A DNA stretch of 64,000 nucleotides. Source: Desulfosoma caldarium (GTDB lineage: Bacteria; Desulfobacterota; Syntrophobacteria; Syntrophobacterales; DSM-9756). Both the position numbers and the translations under genes were made by a program. Shown piece by piece: positions 52,843-61,475 of this stretch. The notes under the pieces were generated by a model. That model made no database searches. It had not been told where the DNA came from and saw only the letters and a program-made list of their open reading frames with translations. The stretch spans positions 124,001 through 188,000 of the forward strand of contig NZ_RJVA01000011.1 in the NCBI RefSeq assembly GCF_003751385.1, given 5' to 3'. Position 1 is the stretch's first letter, and every line of letters begins with the position of its first letter.

Positions 52843-53991
52843 ATGCGAGAAGGCGTACCCATCTACCTGGACTACAATGCCACGACGCCCATGGACCCAA
52901 GGGTTGTGGAAGCCATGCGACCGTGCTTGGAGTCCGTCTTTGGCAACCCGTCCAGCGCCCACGCCTATGGTCGAGAAGCCAAAGCCATGCTGGAGCAGGC
53001 GCGCCATCGCGTCGCCTCTTTGTTGCATGCATCCCCTGAAGAGATTGTTTTTACCAGCGGCGGAACCGAATCCAACAACATGGCCCTGTGCGGTGTGGCT
53101 CGAGCGCGCAAAGCCCAGGGGCGCCACATCGTTACCACCCGCATTGAGCATCCCGCGGTGTTGGAACCCTGTCTGGCGCTTATGGAGGAGGGCTTTGACG
53201 TCACGTTTGTGGGCGTGGATGGGTACGGCATGGTGGATCCTCAGGAGGTCATTGCGGCTTTTCGATCGGACACCGTGTTGGTGAGCGTGATGCACTCCAA
53301 CAACGAAGTGGGCACGATTCAGCCCGTGAAAGCCATTGCTCAGGCCGCCAAGGAGCGGGGAATTGTGGTCCATACGGACGCGGCGCAAAGCGTGGGCAAG
53401 GTGGTTGTGGATGTGGAGAATCTGGGTGTGGACCTGCTCACCGTCGCCGGCCACAAGCTATATGCTCCCAAAGGTGTGGGTGCCCTGTATGTGCGTCGCG
53501 GAACACCTATGGGAAAAATCCTTTTTGGAGCCGGTCAGGAACGCGGACTTCGACCCGGAACGGAAAACGTTCTGGAAATCGTCGGCTTGGGCATGGCCGC
53601 CGCCGTGGTTCGAGACAATCTTTTGGAAGAAATGGCGCGCATGAGGGCCTTGCGCGATCGCCTACAGGCCCACTTGCTCGAGGCTTTTCCCGACGCGCGC
53701 CTCAACGGCCATCCGGAACACCGATTGCCCAATACTTTGAGCATTTCCTTTCCGGGAACGACGGCCGATGCGCTGCTGGATGCCATGCCGGAAGTGGCGG
53801 CTTCGGCAGGTGCGGCGTGTCACAGTGACCAGGTGCGCATTTCCCATGTTCTGGAAGCCATGGGGGTGCCCAGGGAGTTGGCCCAGGGGACCCTGCGGTT
53901 TTCCGTCGGCCGGTTCACTCGGCAGGAAGATGTGGATGCGGCAGCGGCCATTGTCCGGCGGGCCGTTCGGCAGGTTCTAAACCAGACGTAG
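52843..53991 (+). CDS. Cysteine desulfurase (NifS/IscS family)
   Basis: 382 residues. PLP-dependent enzyme releasing sulfur from Cys as enzyme persulfide for Fe-S or other thio-cofactors. Signature parts: YLDYNATTPMDPRVVEAM, FTSGGTESNNMALCG, VSVMHSNNEVGTIQPV, HTDAAQSVGKV, TVAGHKLYAPKGVGALYVRRG (Schiff-base Lys), GQERGLRPGTENV, and the active-site Cys loop ASAGAACHSD. No iscU or iscR adjoins it. The short active-site loop resembles group II-like or selenium-linked NifS enzymes, but this is uncertain. Followed by pyrE after 9 nt. Confidence 0.93.
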   Translation: MREGVPIYLDYNATTPMDPRVVEAMRPCLESVFGNPSSAHAYGREAKAMLEQARHRVASLLHASPEEIVFTSGGTESNNMALCGVARARKAQGRHIVTTRIEHPAVLEPCLALMEEGFDVTFVGVDGYGMVDPQEVIAAFRSDTVLVSVMHSNNEVGTIQPVKAIAQAAKERGIVVHTDAAQSVGKVVVDVENLGVDLLTVAGHKLYAPKGVGALYVRRGTPMGKILFGAGQERGLRPGTENVLEIVGLGMAAAVVRDNLLEEMARMRALRDRLQAHLLEAFPDARLNGHPEHRLPNTLSISFPGTTADALLDAMPEVAASAGAACHSDQVRISHVLEAMGVPRELAQGTLRFSVGRFTRQEDVDAAAAIVRRAVRQVLNQT

Positions 53992-54000
53992 AAGATTCTC

Positions 54001-54621
54001 ATGGAACGTGACGCTCTGTCGAGGGCCGACGTGGAGGCCATGCGCCGTCGGCTGAAGGAAAAAATTCTAGAGCAGGCCTTTCAAGTGGCAGACACTCCGG
54101 TCTTCAAACTGGTTTCCGGGGCCATGAGTCGGTTCTATTTCAACTGCAAGCGTGTCACCTTAGACCCGGAAGGCCAAGTGCTTATCGGAAATCTGATCTT
54201 TGATCTGGTCAAGGATTTGCGTATTCAAGGCATCGGTGGCCTCACGCTTGGCGCGGATCCCATCGCCAATGCCGTTTCCTACACGTCGTGGATGCGGGGT
54301 AAGCCCATTCAAGCCTTCGTGGTGCGCAAGGCGCAAAAAGAACACGGCATTCCGGCGCGCCTAGAAGGCAATGTGCACGAAGGGGACCGCGTGGTGGTGG
54401 TGGACGATGTCATCACCACGGGAGGCTCCACCCTTCAGGCCATTCGAGCGTGCAAGGCTTCGGGAATTCATGTGGTGCGGGTCGTGGTCCTTGTGGATCG
54501 CCAGGAAATGAACGGGCGCGAAAACATTCTTCAGGAAGTGGAGGCCGTGGACGCCCTGGTCCTTCGAGACGACATCATGGCTTTGCATGAAGCGAGGCAA
54601 AGAGAAGGGTCTTCGTCATGA
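54001..54621 (+). CDS. pyrE: Orotate phosphoribosyltransferase
   Basis: 206 residues. The PRPP-binding motif VVVVDDVITTGGST and the upstream FYFNCKRVTLDPEGQVLIG and GLTLGADPIANAVSYTS, AFVVRKAQKEHG segments identify PyrE, which makes OMP from orotate and PRPP. An N-terminal extension of ~15 residues before the second in-frame ATG is possible. It lies 9 nt after the cysteine desulfurase and its stop overlaps the galE start (ATGA). Confidence 0.92.
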   Translation: MERDALSRADVEAMRRRLKEKILEQAFQVADTPVFKLVSGAMSRFYFNCKRVTLDPEGQVLIGNLIFDLVKDLRIQGIGGLTLGADPIANAVSYTSWMRGKPIQAFVVRKAQKEHGIPARLEGNVHEGDRVVVVDDVITTGGSTLQAIRACKASGIHVVRVVVLVDRQEMNGRENILQEVEAVDALVLRDDIMALHEARQREGSSS

Positions 54622-55583
54622 ACATCATGGTCACAGGAGGAGCCGGCTACATCGGGTCGCACACGGCCAAGATCATTCGGCGCCGTGGACATACCCCCAT
54701 TGTCTTTGACAACCTAAGTCGCGGCTGGGTGGACTGGGTCCGCTATGGGCCTTTTGTCTACGGCGATGTTCGTGACGAGGAAGCCCTGTATCAGGCTCTT
54801 CGCGCGTTCAAAGTCGATGCGGTCATTCATTTTGCCGCCTTGGCTTTGGTGGAGGAGTCGGTGCAGAAGCCGGCTCTGTACTTCGACCACAATGTCCGCG
54901 GAACCCTTGCCCTGGTGCAGGCCATGGCACGGGCAGGCGTGCGTCGATTGGTCTTTTCCAGTTCCGCCGCCGTCTATGGTCAAGCGCAATCCATCCCCAT
55001 TGCCGAAGACCATCCCAAGGAACCGACCAACCCCTATGGCCTTTCCAAATGGCACGCCGAACAAATCCTGGACACCGTGGCTTCGACGGCGGGCATTCGG
55101 CTGGCCATGTTGCGCTATTTCAACGTGGTGGGAAACGATCCCGATGGAGAAATCTACGAACGTCATGAGCCCGAAACCCACGTGCTGCCGAACCTCATGC
55201 GAGCCGCTCTGACGGGAGCGCCGTTCTATCTTTTTGGAACGGACCACGAAACCCCTGACGGCACTGCCGTGCGCGACTACGTGGACGTTCTCGATTTGGC
55301 CGAAGCCCATGTGGCCGCCTTGGATGTGTTGGAAAGCCGAGATCGGCTGATATCCAACGTGGGGCGAGGCTGCGGCGTGTCCGTGCGGGAGATGGTGAGC
55401 GCTGTGGAACGAAGCCTGGGGCGCACGGTCACCGTGGTGGAACGGCCCAAAAGGCCTGGAGACCCGCCGGAACTGGTAGCCGACAATACCTTTCTCAAGA
55501 CCTGGTTTGACCATCCCTTCAAAACCCTGTCCGAAGTCATCGAGGGCATGGCGCGACAACAGGCTTTCCTTCAAGCCCCCTGA
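54618..55583 (+). CDS. galE: UDP-glucose 4-epimerase
   Basis: 321 residues of the extended short-chain dehydrogenase family. NAD-binding MVTGGAGYIGSHTAKIIRRRG, then FDNLSRGWVDWV, IHFAALALVEESVQKP, VFSSSAAVYG, the catalytic YGLSK (Tyr/Lys), and LRYFNVVGNDPDGEIYERHEPETHVLPN. Interconverts UDP-glucose and UDP-galactose for surface polysaccharides. AAGGG is 8 nt before ATG 54618; ATGA overlap with pyrE. Confidence 0.94.
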   Translation: MNIMVTGGAGYIGSHTAKIIRRRGHTPIVFDNLSRGWVDWVRYGPFVYGDVRDEEALYQALRAFKVDAVIHFAALALVEESVQKPALYFDHNVRGTLALVQAMARAGVRRLVFSSSAAVYGQAQSIPIAEDHPKEPTNPYGLSKWHAEQILDTVASTAGIRLAMLRYFNVVGNDPDGEIYERHEPETHVLPNLMRAALTGAPFYLFGTDHETPDGTAVRDYVDVLDLAEAHVAALDVLESRDRLISNVGRGCGVSVREMVSAVERSLGRTVTVVERPKRPGDPPELVADNTFLKTWFDHPFKTLSEVIEGMARQQAFLQAP

Positions 55584-55994
55584 ACCAAAGCCGCCTGGAA
55601 GCGTGAGTGGGAAGGCATTGTGCCGCCGCGGCGGTATGGGCTCATGGGCGTTGGGGTTTGTCGCATTCTCGTTATTGTAAAGTCTGCAAGGGACGGCCTC
55701 TGGCCGTTCGAAAAGTAAGGGTCCCCGGGGACGCGGTCCCTTCAAAGAGACGAGCCACCTTCGCGGCTTCCATGACGCATTGCTCTGGAAGGTAATCTCT
55801 CAGGGCCACAGGAGGGCGCCTTATGGATCCGCAGCCCAAGCCACCCATAAGCGTCGCGCTTTATTGTTGCCCCTTTCGGCCCGGGCTTAGGATGAAAAGC
55901 CTCCGAGATACGATTCTTGAAAAGATTCGTCGTTCCGTGACCGAATCGGCTCCTGATGACCGCTTTGGCGGCACCTTGGGGCAACAGGGCAGGT
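55584..55994. other. Intergenic region between convergent genes, 411 nt
   Basis: Between galE (+) and the enoyl-CoA hydratase-like gene (-). It contains a short inverted repeat around 55716-55743 (AAGGG...CCCTT) without a T-run. No convincing gene on either strand. Confidence 0.45.
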
Positions 55995-57086
55995 TCACTC
56001 GGCCTCGGTTCGCAGAAAGCGGTCAAGAGGTCCAAATGAGAGCACTTCTTCGAAACGGCTGGGATTCCAGCGAGGCCGATTGTCCTTGTCGATGAGGCGG
56101 GCCCGGACACCTTCCCAAAAGTCGTGGTGTTCGATAATCCACCGTGCCACCCGCTCGTCCATGGCAAAAACCTCTTCCAAAGGTCGGCCGCGTTGAACCT
56201 TGAGGAGGGCCAAAGTGAGCGTGACGGCCGTGGGTGATCGTTCGGACAAACGCCGAAACACCCCTTCGCACAACCGGCTTTGCATCTGGCATTGGGAAAG
56301 GTTTTGCAGAAGCTCGGGCACAGAGGAGACGCCGTCAAAATAGGAGCGCACCCAAGCATCCATGGCCGCGTCTTGAGGGATGGCTTCAGATCGTGTCACG
56401 GATGCCATGAGTTCGAAAAGTTGCCTTCGTGCCGTGCTGCGGTCCGGCGAAAGCCTAGGGGCCGCTTCTTCTAAAGCTTCAAGGACATCCTTCAGTCGAT
56501 GGCTTTCCACGCCATGGGTGGCCAAACCCAGGCGCACCGCATGAAATCCAAGGACATCGTCCCCGGTAAGGGCCAGGTATTCTGGATAGCCGGCGAGACA
56601 CTTGGCATAAAGCCATCCCGTTGCCCCCACATCTGGAAAGAAGCCGATGCGTGTTTCCGGCATGGCCATGTGCGTGGTTTCTGTGGCGAGGACAATGTCG
56701 GCTCCCGCCGAGAGCCCAAGCCCTCCTCCCATGGTCACACCGTGAGTCACCACGACCAGCGGTTTCGAAAATCGATGCATGGCCAAATCCAAAGCGTATT
56801 CCTCATGAAAGAACGCTTCCGCTTCGGCTCGGTTTCCCGATCGAACCTGCAGGGCCACCCATTTGATGTCGCCTCCGGCGCAAAAGGCCTTGGATCCGCT
56901 GCCGGTGATCAAAAGGCATCGCACGTGAGGGTCGTGGCGCGCAGCGTCCAGCACTTGAGCCAGTTGTCGCACCATGGCTAGAGAGAGGCTGTTGAGGGCG
57001 TGCGGGCGGTTCAGTTCAATGTGCCACAGGGCTTTCGAAGTCCGCACGCGCACATGGTTTTGTTGGTCCGTTATCCACGAGTCCAT
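55995..57086 (-). CDS. Enoyl-CoA hydratase/isomerase family protein, 3-hydroxyisobutyryl-CoA hydrolase-like
   Basis: 363 residues. Crotonase core: LWHIELNRPHALNSLSLAMV, CLLITGSGSKAFCAGGDIKWVALQ, VVVTHGVTMGGGLGLSAGADIVLATE (oxyanion hole), AMPETRIGFFPDVGATGWL with the Glu and Asp of the HIBCH subgroup. The long C-terminal part (HDFWEGVRARLIDKDNRPRWNP) is also HIBCH-like: it hydrolyses 3-hydroxyisobutyryl-CoA or a similar acyl-CoA. Start ATG 57086 with GGAG about 10 nt upstream; an ATG 18 nt earlier has none. Confidence 0.9.
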   Translation of the reverse strand: MDSWITDQQNHVRVRTSKALWHIELNRPHALNSLSLAMVRQLAQVLDAARHDPHVRCLLITGSGSKAFCAGGDIKWVALQVRSGNRAEAEAFFHEEYALDLAMHRFSKPLVVVTHGVTMGGGLGLSAGADIVLATETTHMAMPETRIGFFPDVGATGWLYAKCLAGYPEYLALTGDDVLGFHAVRLGLATHGVESHRLKDVLEALEEAAPRLSPDRSTARRQLFELMASVTRSEAIPQDAAMDAWVRSYFDGVSSVPELLQNLSQCQMQSRLCEGVFRRLSERSPTAVTLTLALLKVQRGRPLEEVFAMDERVARWIIEHHDFWEGVRARLIDKDNRPRWNPSRFEEVLSFGPLDRFLRTEAE

Positions 57087-57598
57087 GAGCCCGATTCTCC
57101 TCATTGGGTTGAACGATCACTTTGCATGCATGCCTGCCCTTCTTTTAAGCACGGTGCAAAGTTCGGCAAATCAAAATCTAACACCGTTGGCCTCCTTTGA
57201 CTCCGTGACCCCGGTGGCACAGTGGCATGTGACCCCATGGTTTTGGGCAAGCGGCACAAACCAAGATGTGAGACCATAGTTGATCACCATAGTTCGCGAG
57301 CCACGTAAATCCTTCAGCACAAATCAAGCTGTGACCCCATTAATCATTATTCCTTTCTTGCATGGGCGTGGAGGGGTTGGTAAGGTTGGTGTACGGCTCG
57401 CTGACGGATCGAGTGCATTTTCTCCTTCACCCGAAAAATCGCCGCTCTCTCTCCCCGTCTTTTCCACGTGTTGGTTTTGTTCGTGTTCACCACAGCCACT
57501 GCGCGTTTTCCATGAGATGTCCATGGGGCTGACCGGTCCGTCATCGGCGCCGAGGGAGAGCACGCGTTGTCCATACAGCAACACAGGGGAGGGAGCGT
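57087..57598. other. Divergent intergenic region, 512 nt, with repeats
   Basis: No gene seen. GTGACCCC occurs at several points (57203, 57230, 57331) along with the direct repeat listed separately. Promoters for the flanking divergent genes must lie here but are not obvious. Confidence 0.45.
57254..57340. repeat. Imperfect direct repeat, 24 bp x 2
   Basis: Copies at 57254-57277 (GCACAAACCAAG then ATGTGAGACCAT) and 57317-57340 (GCACAAATCAAG then CTGTGACCCCAT) are identical at 20 of 24 positions. Related TGTGAGACCCAT and TTGACCCCATT strings occur near 60271-60283 and 60330-60340. Possibly the remains of a dispersed intergenic element. Confidence 0.5.
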
Positions 57599-58540
57599 AT
57601 GCGACTGGTGGTCATCGGACAGGCGCCTTTTGGTCGGGACTGCTTGAAGGCTTTGTTGGATCGCGGTGAGGAGGTGGTGGGGGCCATCACGGTGCCGGAT
57701 GTGCCGGGAGCCAAGAAGCCGAACCCTTTTAAGGAACTGGCCGTGGAACGTGGTCTTGACCTTTTGCAGCCACGCCATCTGAAGGGCCCGGAAGTCTTGG
57801 CCTGGGTTCGAGACAAAAAACCAGATCTTTTTGTTCTTGTTTTCGTCACGCAATACATGGGCAAGGACGTTCTTGATGTGGCGACCCTTGGAGGTATCAA
57901 TTACCATCCGTCATTGCTTCCCAAATACCGCGGGGGCAGCGCCATTGCCTGGGCCATTCTTCACGGGGAACTGCAGACGGGGGTGACCATCCATTACATC
58001 GATGATGGGGTGGATACGGGAGACATCGTGTTGCAGGAATCCGTGCCCATTGCCCCGGACGACACCACCGCGAGTCTTTACTTCAATAAGCTCTATCCCC
58101 TGGGAGTGAAGTTGGTGCCGGAGGCTGTCCGTCTCATTCGCGAGGGAAAAGCTCCAAGGATTCCACAGGACCCTCGCCTGGCTTCCTTCCAGCCGGCACT
58201 CAAGCCCGAACACACGCAGATCGACTGGCGCCAAGACGTGAAGACCATCTACAACCTTGTTCGAGGTGCCTTTCCCGTGCCGGGTGCCGGCACGCGGTGG
58301 CAGGGAAAGAACCTAATTATTCAGGAAGCGGCTCCCATGCCGGTCCAAATGTGGGAGAAACCGAGCCGTGCTCCTGGAGAAGTTTTGGAAGTGACGGCTG
58401 ACGGATTTACAGTGCAAACCGGATTGGGCGTGCTCCTTGTCAAGAAGGTGCTGAGCAAAGAGGCCGGCAAGATGAGTGCGGCCGATTTTGTTAAGGCAAG
58501 CGGACTAAAACCCGGCGATAACTTTGAACCCTGTGGATAA
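57599..58540 (+). CDS. Formyltransferase, methionyl-tRNA formyltransferase-like
   Basis: 313 residues. N-terminal formyltransferase fold with the Asn-His-Asp triad: GGINYHPSLLPKYRGGSAIAWAI (Asn, His) and IHYIDDGVDTGDIV (Asp). C-terminal OB-like domain (TRWQGKNLIIQEAAPM; GLGVLLVKKVLSKEAGKM) as in Fmt and 10-formyl-THF dehydrogenase hydrolase domains. The start RLVVIGQAPFGRDCLKALLDRG lacks the FxGTP motif typical of Fmt, so it may act on another formyl acceptor or release formate from 10-formyl-THF. GGGAGGGAG is just before the ATG. Confidence 0.85.
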   Translation: MRLVVIGQAPFGRDCLKALLDRGEEVVGAITVPDVPGAKKPNPFKELAVERGLDLLQPRHLKGPEVLAWVRDKKPDLFVLVFVTQYMGKDVLDVATLGGINYHPSLLPKYRGGSAIAWAILHGELQTGVTIHYIDDGVDTGDIVLQESVPIAPDDTTASLYFNKLYPLGVKLVPEAVRLIREGKAPRIPQDPRLASFQPALKPEHTQIDWRQDVKTIYNLVRGAFPVPGAGTRWQGKNLIIQEAAPMPVQMWEKPSRAPGEVLEVTADGFTVQTGLGVLLVKKVLSKEAGKMSAADFVKASGLKPGDNFEPCG

Positions 58541-58641
58541 GTCCGTCCGCCTTGGGGATGTGAAGGGCTTCGAGGGGCATCGTTTTCGCCACTCGCTGTC
58601 TTTCCGAGGAAGCCCGTTGAAGCGCGTCGGGAATGTGCGGA

Positions 58642-59619
58642 TTATTGACGCGTGGTCAAGTGGCTTTGGCTCCAAAAAGTGGATACCGACTTGGGATGAC
58701 TTCGTTTGGCGCACTGGGGCACGCTGCAGATGGGGCAGTCGGGATCCTGGCATGGATCCACATGCACAAACACTTCGACCGAGCCCTGAAAATGCACGCG
58801 AAACAGCTCTTCCAGCTCGGCCACTTCCCGGTGAGCGTCTATGAGAGGAAGATAGCGAGGCAGAATGAGGTGGAAATCCACGTAAAGGTGCCGGCCGGAG
58901 CGCCAAGCGCGCAGTCTGTGGATATCGATCCAGATGGTTTTTCGATGCTGGGCGAGGAGTTCCGAGATTTCGCGAAGGAGGGCTGGATCGGAGGCGTCCA
59001 TGAGGCCGGCGAAGGATTCTTTGAGGAGCGAGCGTCCGGAGAAAAGAATGTGGGCGCCGATGAGGGCGGCCACGACTCCGTCGATCCAGTGCCACCCGGT
59101 GAATTTGACGAGAACGAGGCCGAGTACGACGGCGGCCGAAGAAAAGGCATCCGTGAGAATGTGTTTGCCATCGGCCACAAGGGCCAATGAGTGGGTACGT
59201 TTTCCCATGGTGACCAGAAAGCCTCCAAGGGCGCCATTAACGATGCTGGTGGCCAGAACAAGCCACAAGCCCAAATCCAGATTGGGCAAAGGGTGAGGGC
59301 GGCGAATCTGATGCCAGGCGCTCCAAAAGATGCCGAGGGCCGCAACGACGATCAAGGCGCCTTCAAAACCTGCGGAGAAATATTCCACCTTCCCATGGCC
59401 GTAAGGATGCTCTGAATCGGGAGGTTTTGCGGCAAGATAGATGCTCCAGAGAGCAAAGCTGCTGGCGATGACGTTAACAATGGATTCCAGGGCATCGGAC
59501 AACACGGCCGCCGAGCGGGTGAGAAAATAGATATAAAATTTTACGGCCATCAAAAGGACGCTGAGCGTCAAAGAGAGGGCGATGGCTTGAAGGCGCGTGC
59601 GTTGTGATCGTTCTTCCAT
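58642..59619 (-). CDS. Cation diffusion facilitator (CDF) family metal transporter
   Basis: 325 residues with six membrane segments. Metal-site motifs: SDALESIVNV in TM2 (Asp, with Ser in place of a second acid) and DGKHILTDAFSS in TM5 (His/Asp), plus HPYGHGKVEYF between TM2 and TM3. The cytoplasmic C-terminal domain (IWIDIHRLRAWRSGRHLYVDFHL; VEVFVHVDPCQDPDCPIC) ends in a Cys-rich tail. Exports Zn2+, Fe2+ or Mn2+ by proton antiport. Convergent with the formyltransferase gene. Confidence 0.93.
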   Translation of the reverse strand: MEERSQRTRLQAIALSLTLSVLLMAVKFYIYFLTRSAAVLSDALESIVNVIASSFALWSIYLAAKPPDSEHPYGHGKVEYFSAGFEGALIVVAALGIFWSAWHQIRRPHPLPNLDLGLWLVLATSIVNGALGGFLVTMGKRTHSLALVADGKHILTDAFSSAAVVLGLVLVKFTGWHWIDGVVAALIGAHILFSGRSLLKESFAGLMDASDPALLREISELLAQHRKTIWIDIHRLRAWRSGRHLYVDFHLILPRYLPLIDAHREVAELEELFRVHFQGSVEVFVHVDPCQDPDCPICSVPQCAKRSHPKSVSTFWSQSHLTTRQ

Positions 59620-60434
59620 AATCGTATGCCAAGGATTTGTGGGGGCGCTCGCCCCGCCCGAACCACGAAAAGGTCAAGAGCGTTTTCACGGTGCCGAAAG
59701 AGCTTTCCAGGCCCAGAGCACCTTACCACGAATGGCTTTCATTCCCAAGGTGCACCGTGCACGAAGATGGATATGGTGTTCTGAGCCGCTTGGCAAGCAG
59801 GCCTAAAAGTTATCAGAGCACATTGGCAGGTTGGAGCACGTCCGACAAATGGATTGGGCGTGATCGGTGTCAGACCACCTGCCAAACGGACTCGGTGGCG
59901 CCGTATAGCCCTGGTCCTCTGCAACAGGTAGAGAGGAGCACTTGGCTTGTACCCATGGAAATGAGACACTCTTGATCAACCATGGAAAAGACAGGAATCG
60001 GATGCCGGCCTGCGGATCCATGGCTTCTCCTCTCAGCCCGACACTCATGGAACAAGGGGGGTGGTCCCTCACTGTCATTGGCACAGGGCGGAATCCAGAC
60101 GGTGGACGGTGTCCTTTGCCAAGGGGCTGAATATCTTGCCAATTCACAGATAGCCAAGGACATGGGACTCACCACAGAACAAGACGCGCTGAAGCGCAGG
60201 TGAGAGGTGCTTTCCTTGGGTGGCATGATCCTAACCCGCTCGGTGACTCGACCCCGATCCGCGTCGGGCTTATGTGAGACCCATGAGACTGAACCAAGCT
60301 TGGAACCTTTAGAGTTCGGGGCCGATCTTGACCCCATTTAGGTCCTGTGTTAAGTGCGCTATGCCTTGGAAAAAGGGCTCACGAAACCTTTCCGACCTTC
60401 GTGGGCTCACCAGCGTCGCATGAGGGACCGCATC
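59620..60434. other. Intergenic region, 815 nt, no gene recognised
   Basis: Largest gene-free stretch in the window. ORFs here have no ribosome sites or family-like sequence. It has GTGTCAGACCACC at 59867, TGTGAGACCCAT near 60271 and TTGACCCCATTT near 60330, strings similar to those at 57.2-57.3 kb. A decayed mobile element or dispersed repeat is possible. Confidence 0.45.
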
Positions 60435-60800
60435 GTGCATGAAATGGCCATCGCCCAAAGCGTGCTTGAGATCGTTCTGGATGAATGCCGTCGGCACCGC
60501 ATGAAAACCGTGGATCGCATCAACGTGCAGGTGGGCGCTTTGGCGGCCGTGGTTCCAGAAGCTCTGACCTTTTGTTTTCAAGTGGTGGCTCAGGGCACGC
60601 CGGCGGAAAACGCCGCCTTAGACATTGAAACGGTTCCCGTGGTGATGCGCTGTCCCTTGTGTGGTGAACTTTTTGAAATGGAAGATCGCCTGGACATGTG
60701 CCCTCAGTGTGGTCCTGTGGTTTCAGGGCTTTCGCTCATCAGCGGTCGCGAAATGACGGTCATGTCCATCGAAGGGCGCGGAAGCGATGACGGAGCGTAA
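60435..60800 (+). CDS. hypA: Hydrogenase nickel-incorporation protein HypA
   Basis: 121 residues. Starts VHEMAIAQSVLEIVLDE; the His directly after the start is the conserved Ni ligand. Zinc site CPLCGELFEM...MCPQCG, then a C-terminal ISGREMTVMSIEG. HypA delivers nickel, with HypB, to [NiFe]-hydrogenase precursors. I chose GTG 60435 because GAGGGA lies 7 nt upstream and it gives the conserved M-H-E N-terminus; ATG 60420 would bury that His. Confidence 0.92.
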   Translation: MHEMAIAQSVLEIVLDECRRHRMKTVDRINVQVGALAAVVPEALTFCFQVVAQGTPAENAALDIETVPVVMRCPLCGELFEMEDRLDMCPQCGPVVSGLSLISGREMTVMSIEGRGSDDGA

Positions 60801-60803
60801 AAG

Positions 60804-61475
60804 ATGGCGGAAATGAAAGTTCCCGTGGTTCGTAACATTCTGGAAGTCAATGAGCGCCTTTCGCAAGAAAACCGCAAGATCTTCGATGCCAAAAAGGTTT
60901 TGGTTCTGAACCTCATGAGTTCTCCCGGGGCGGGAAAGACGTCCGTGCTGGAACGCACAGCCGAAGCCTTGCAGGATCGTTACAAGATGGCGGTCATCGA
61001 AGGGGACATTCAGTCGTCATTCGATGCGGAACGGTTGCAGCGCAAAGGCGTGCAGGCGGTGCAGATCAATACGGATGGCGCGTGCCATCTGGATAGCAAC
61101 ATGATCCGCATGGCCATGGACAGCCTGCAGCTGGAAGGCGTGGACGTCCTTGTCATCGAAAATGTGGGCAACTTGGTGTGTCCCGCCGAATTCAATTTGG
61201 GGGAACACCACAAGGTGACCATCCTGAGCGTGGCCGAAGGGGATGACAAACCCATCAAGTATCCGCTCATGTTTCAAATCTCCTCGGTGCTCTTGGTGAA
61301 CAAGGTGGACCTTCTTCCTTACGTGGACTGTGATCTTCACGCCATTCACCAAAGGGCTAGGCAGCTCAACCCCACACTGGAAATCTTCGACATTTCGTGC
61401 CGCACGGGAGAAGGGCTGGAAGCGTGGATAGCGTGGCTGGAAGCCCGAATACGGGAGAGAAAAAACCTGCCCTGA
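60804..61475 (+). CDS. hypB: Hydrogenase nickel-incorporation GTPase HypB
   Basis: 223 residues. SIMIBI-class GTPase: P-loop MSSPGAGKTSVLERT, VIEGDIQSSFDAERL, metal-binding TDGACHLDSNMI, VIENVGNLVCPAEFNLGE, and NKVDLLPY. Lacks the N-terminal CXXCGC and His-rich nickel-storage segments of some HypB proteins. Inserts Ni with HypA. Begins 3 nt after hypA; its stop overlaps the hypF start. Confidence 0.95.
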   Translation: MAEMKVPVVRNILEVNERLSQENRKIFDAKKVLVLNLMSSPGAGKTSVLERTAEALQDRYKMAVIEGDIQSSFDAERLQRKGVQAVQINTDGACHLDSNMIRMAMDSLQLEGVDVLVIENVGNLVCPAEFNLGEHHKVTILSVAEGDDKPIKYPLMFQISSVLLVNKVDLLPYVDCDLHAIHQRARQLNPTLEIFDISCRTGEGLEAWIAWLEARIRERKNLP

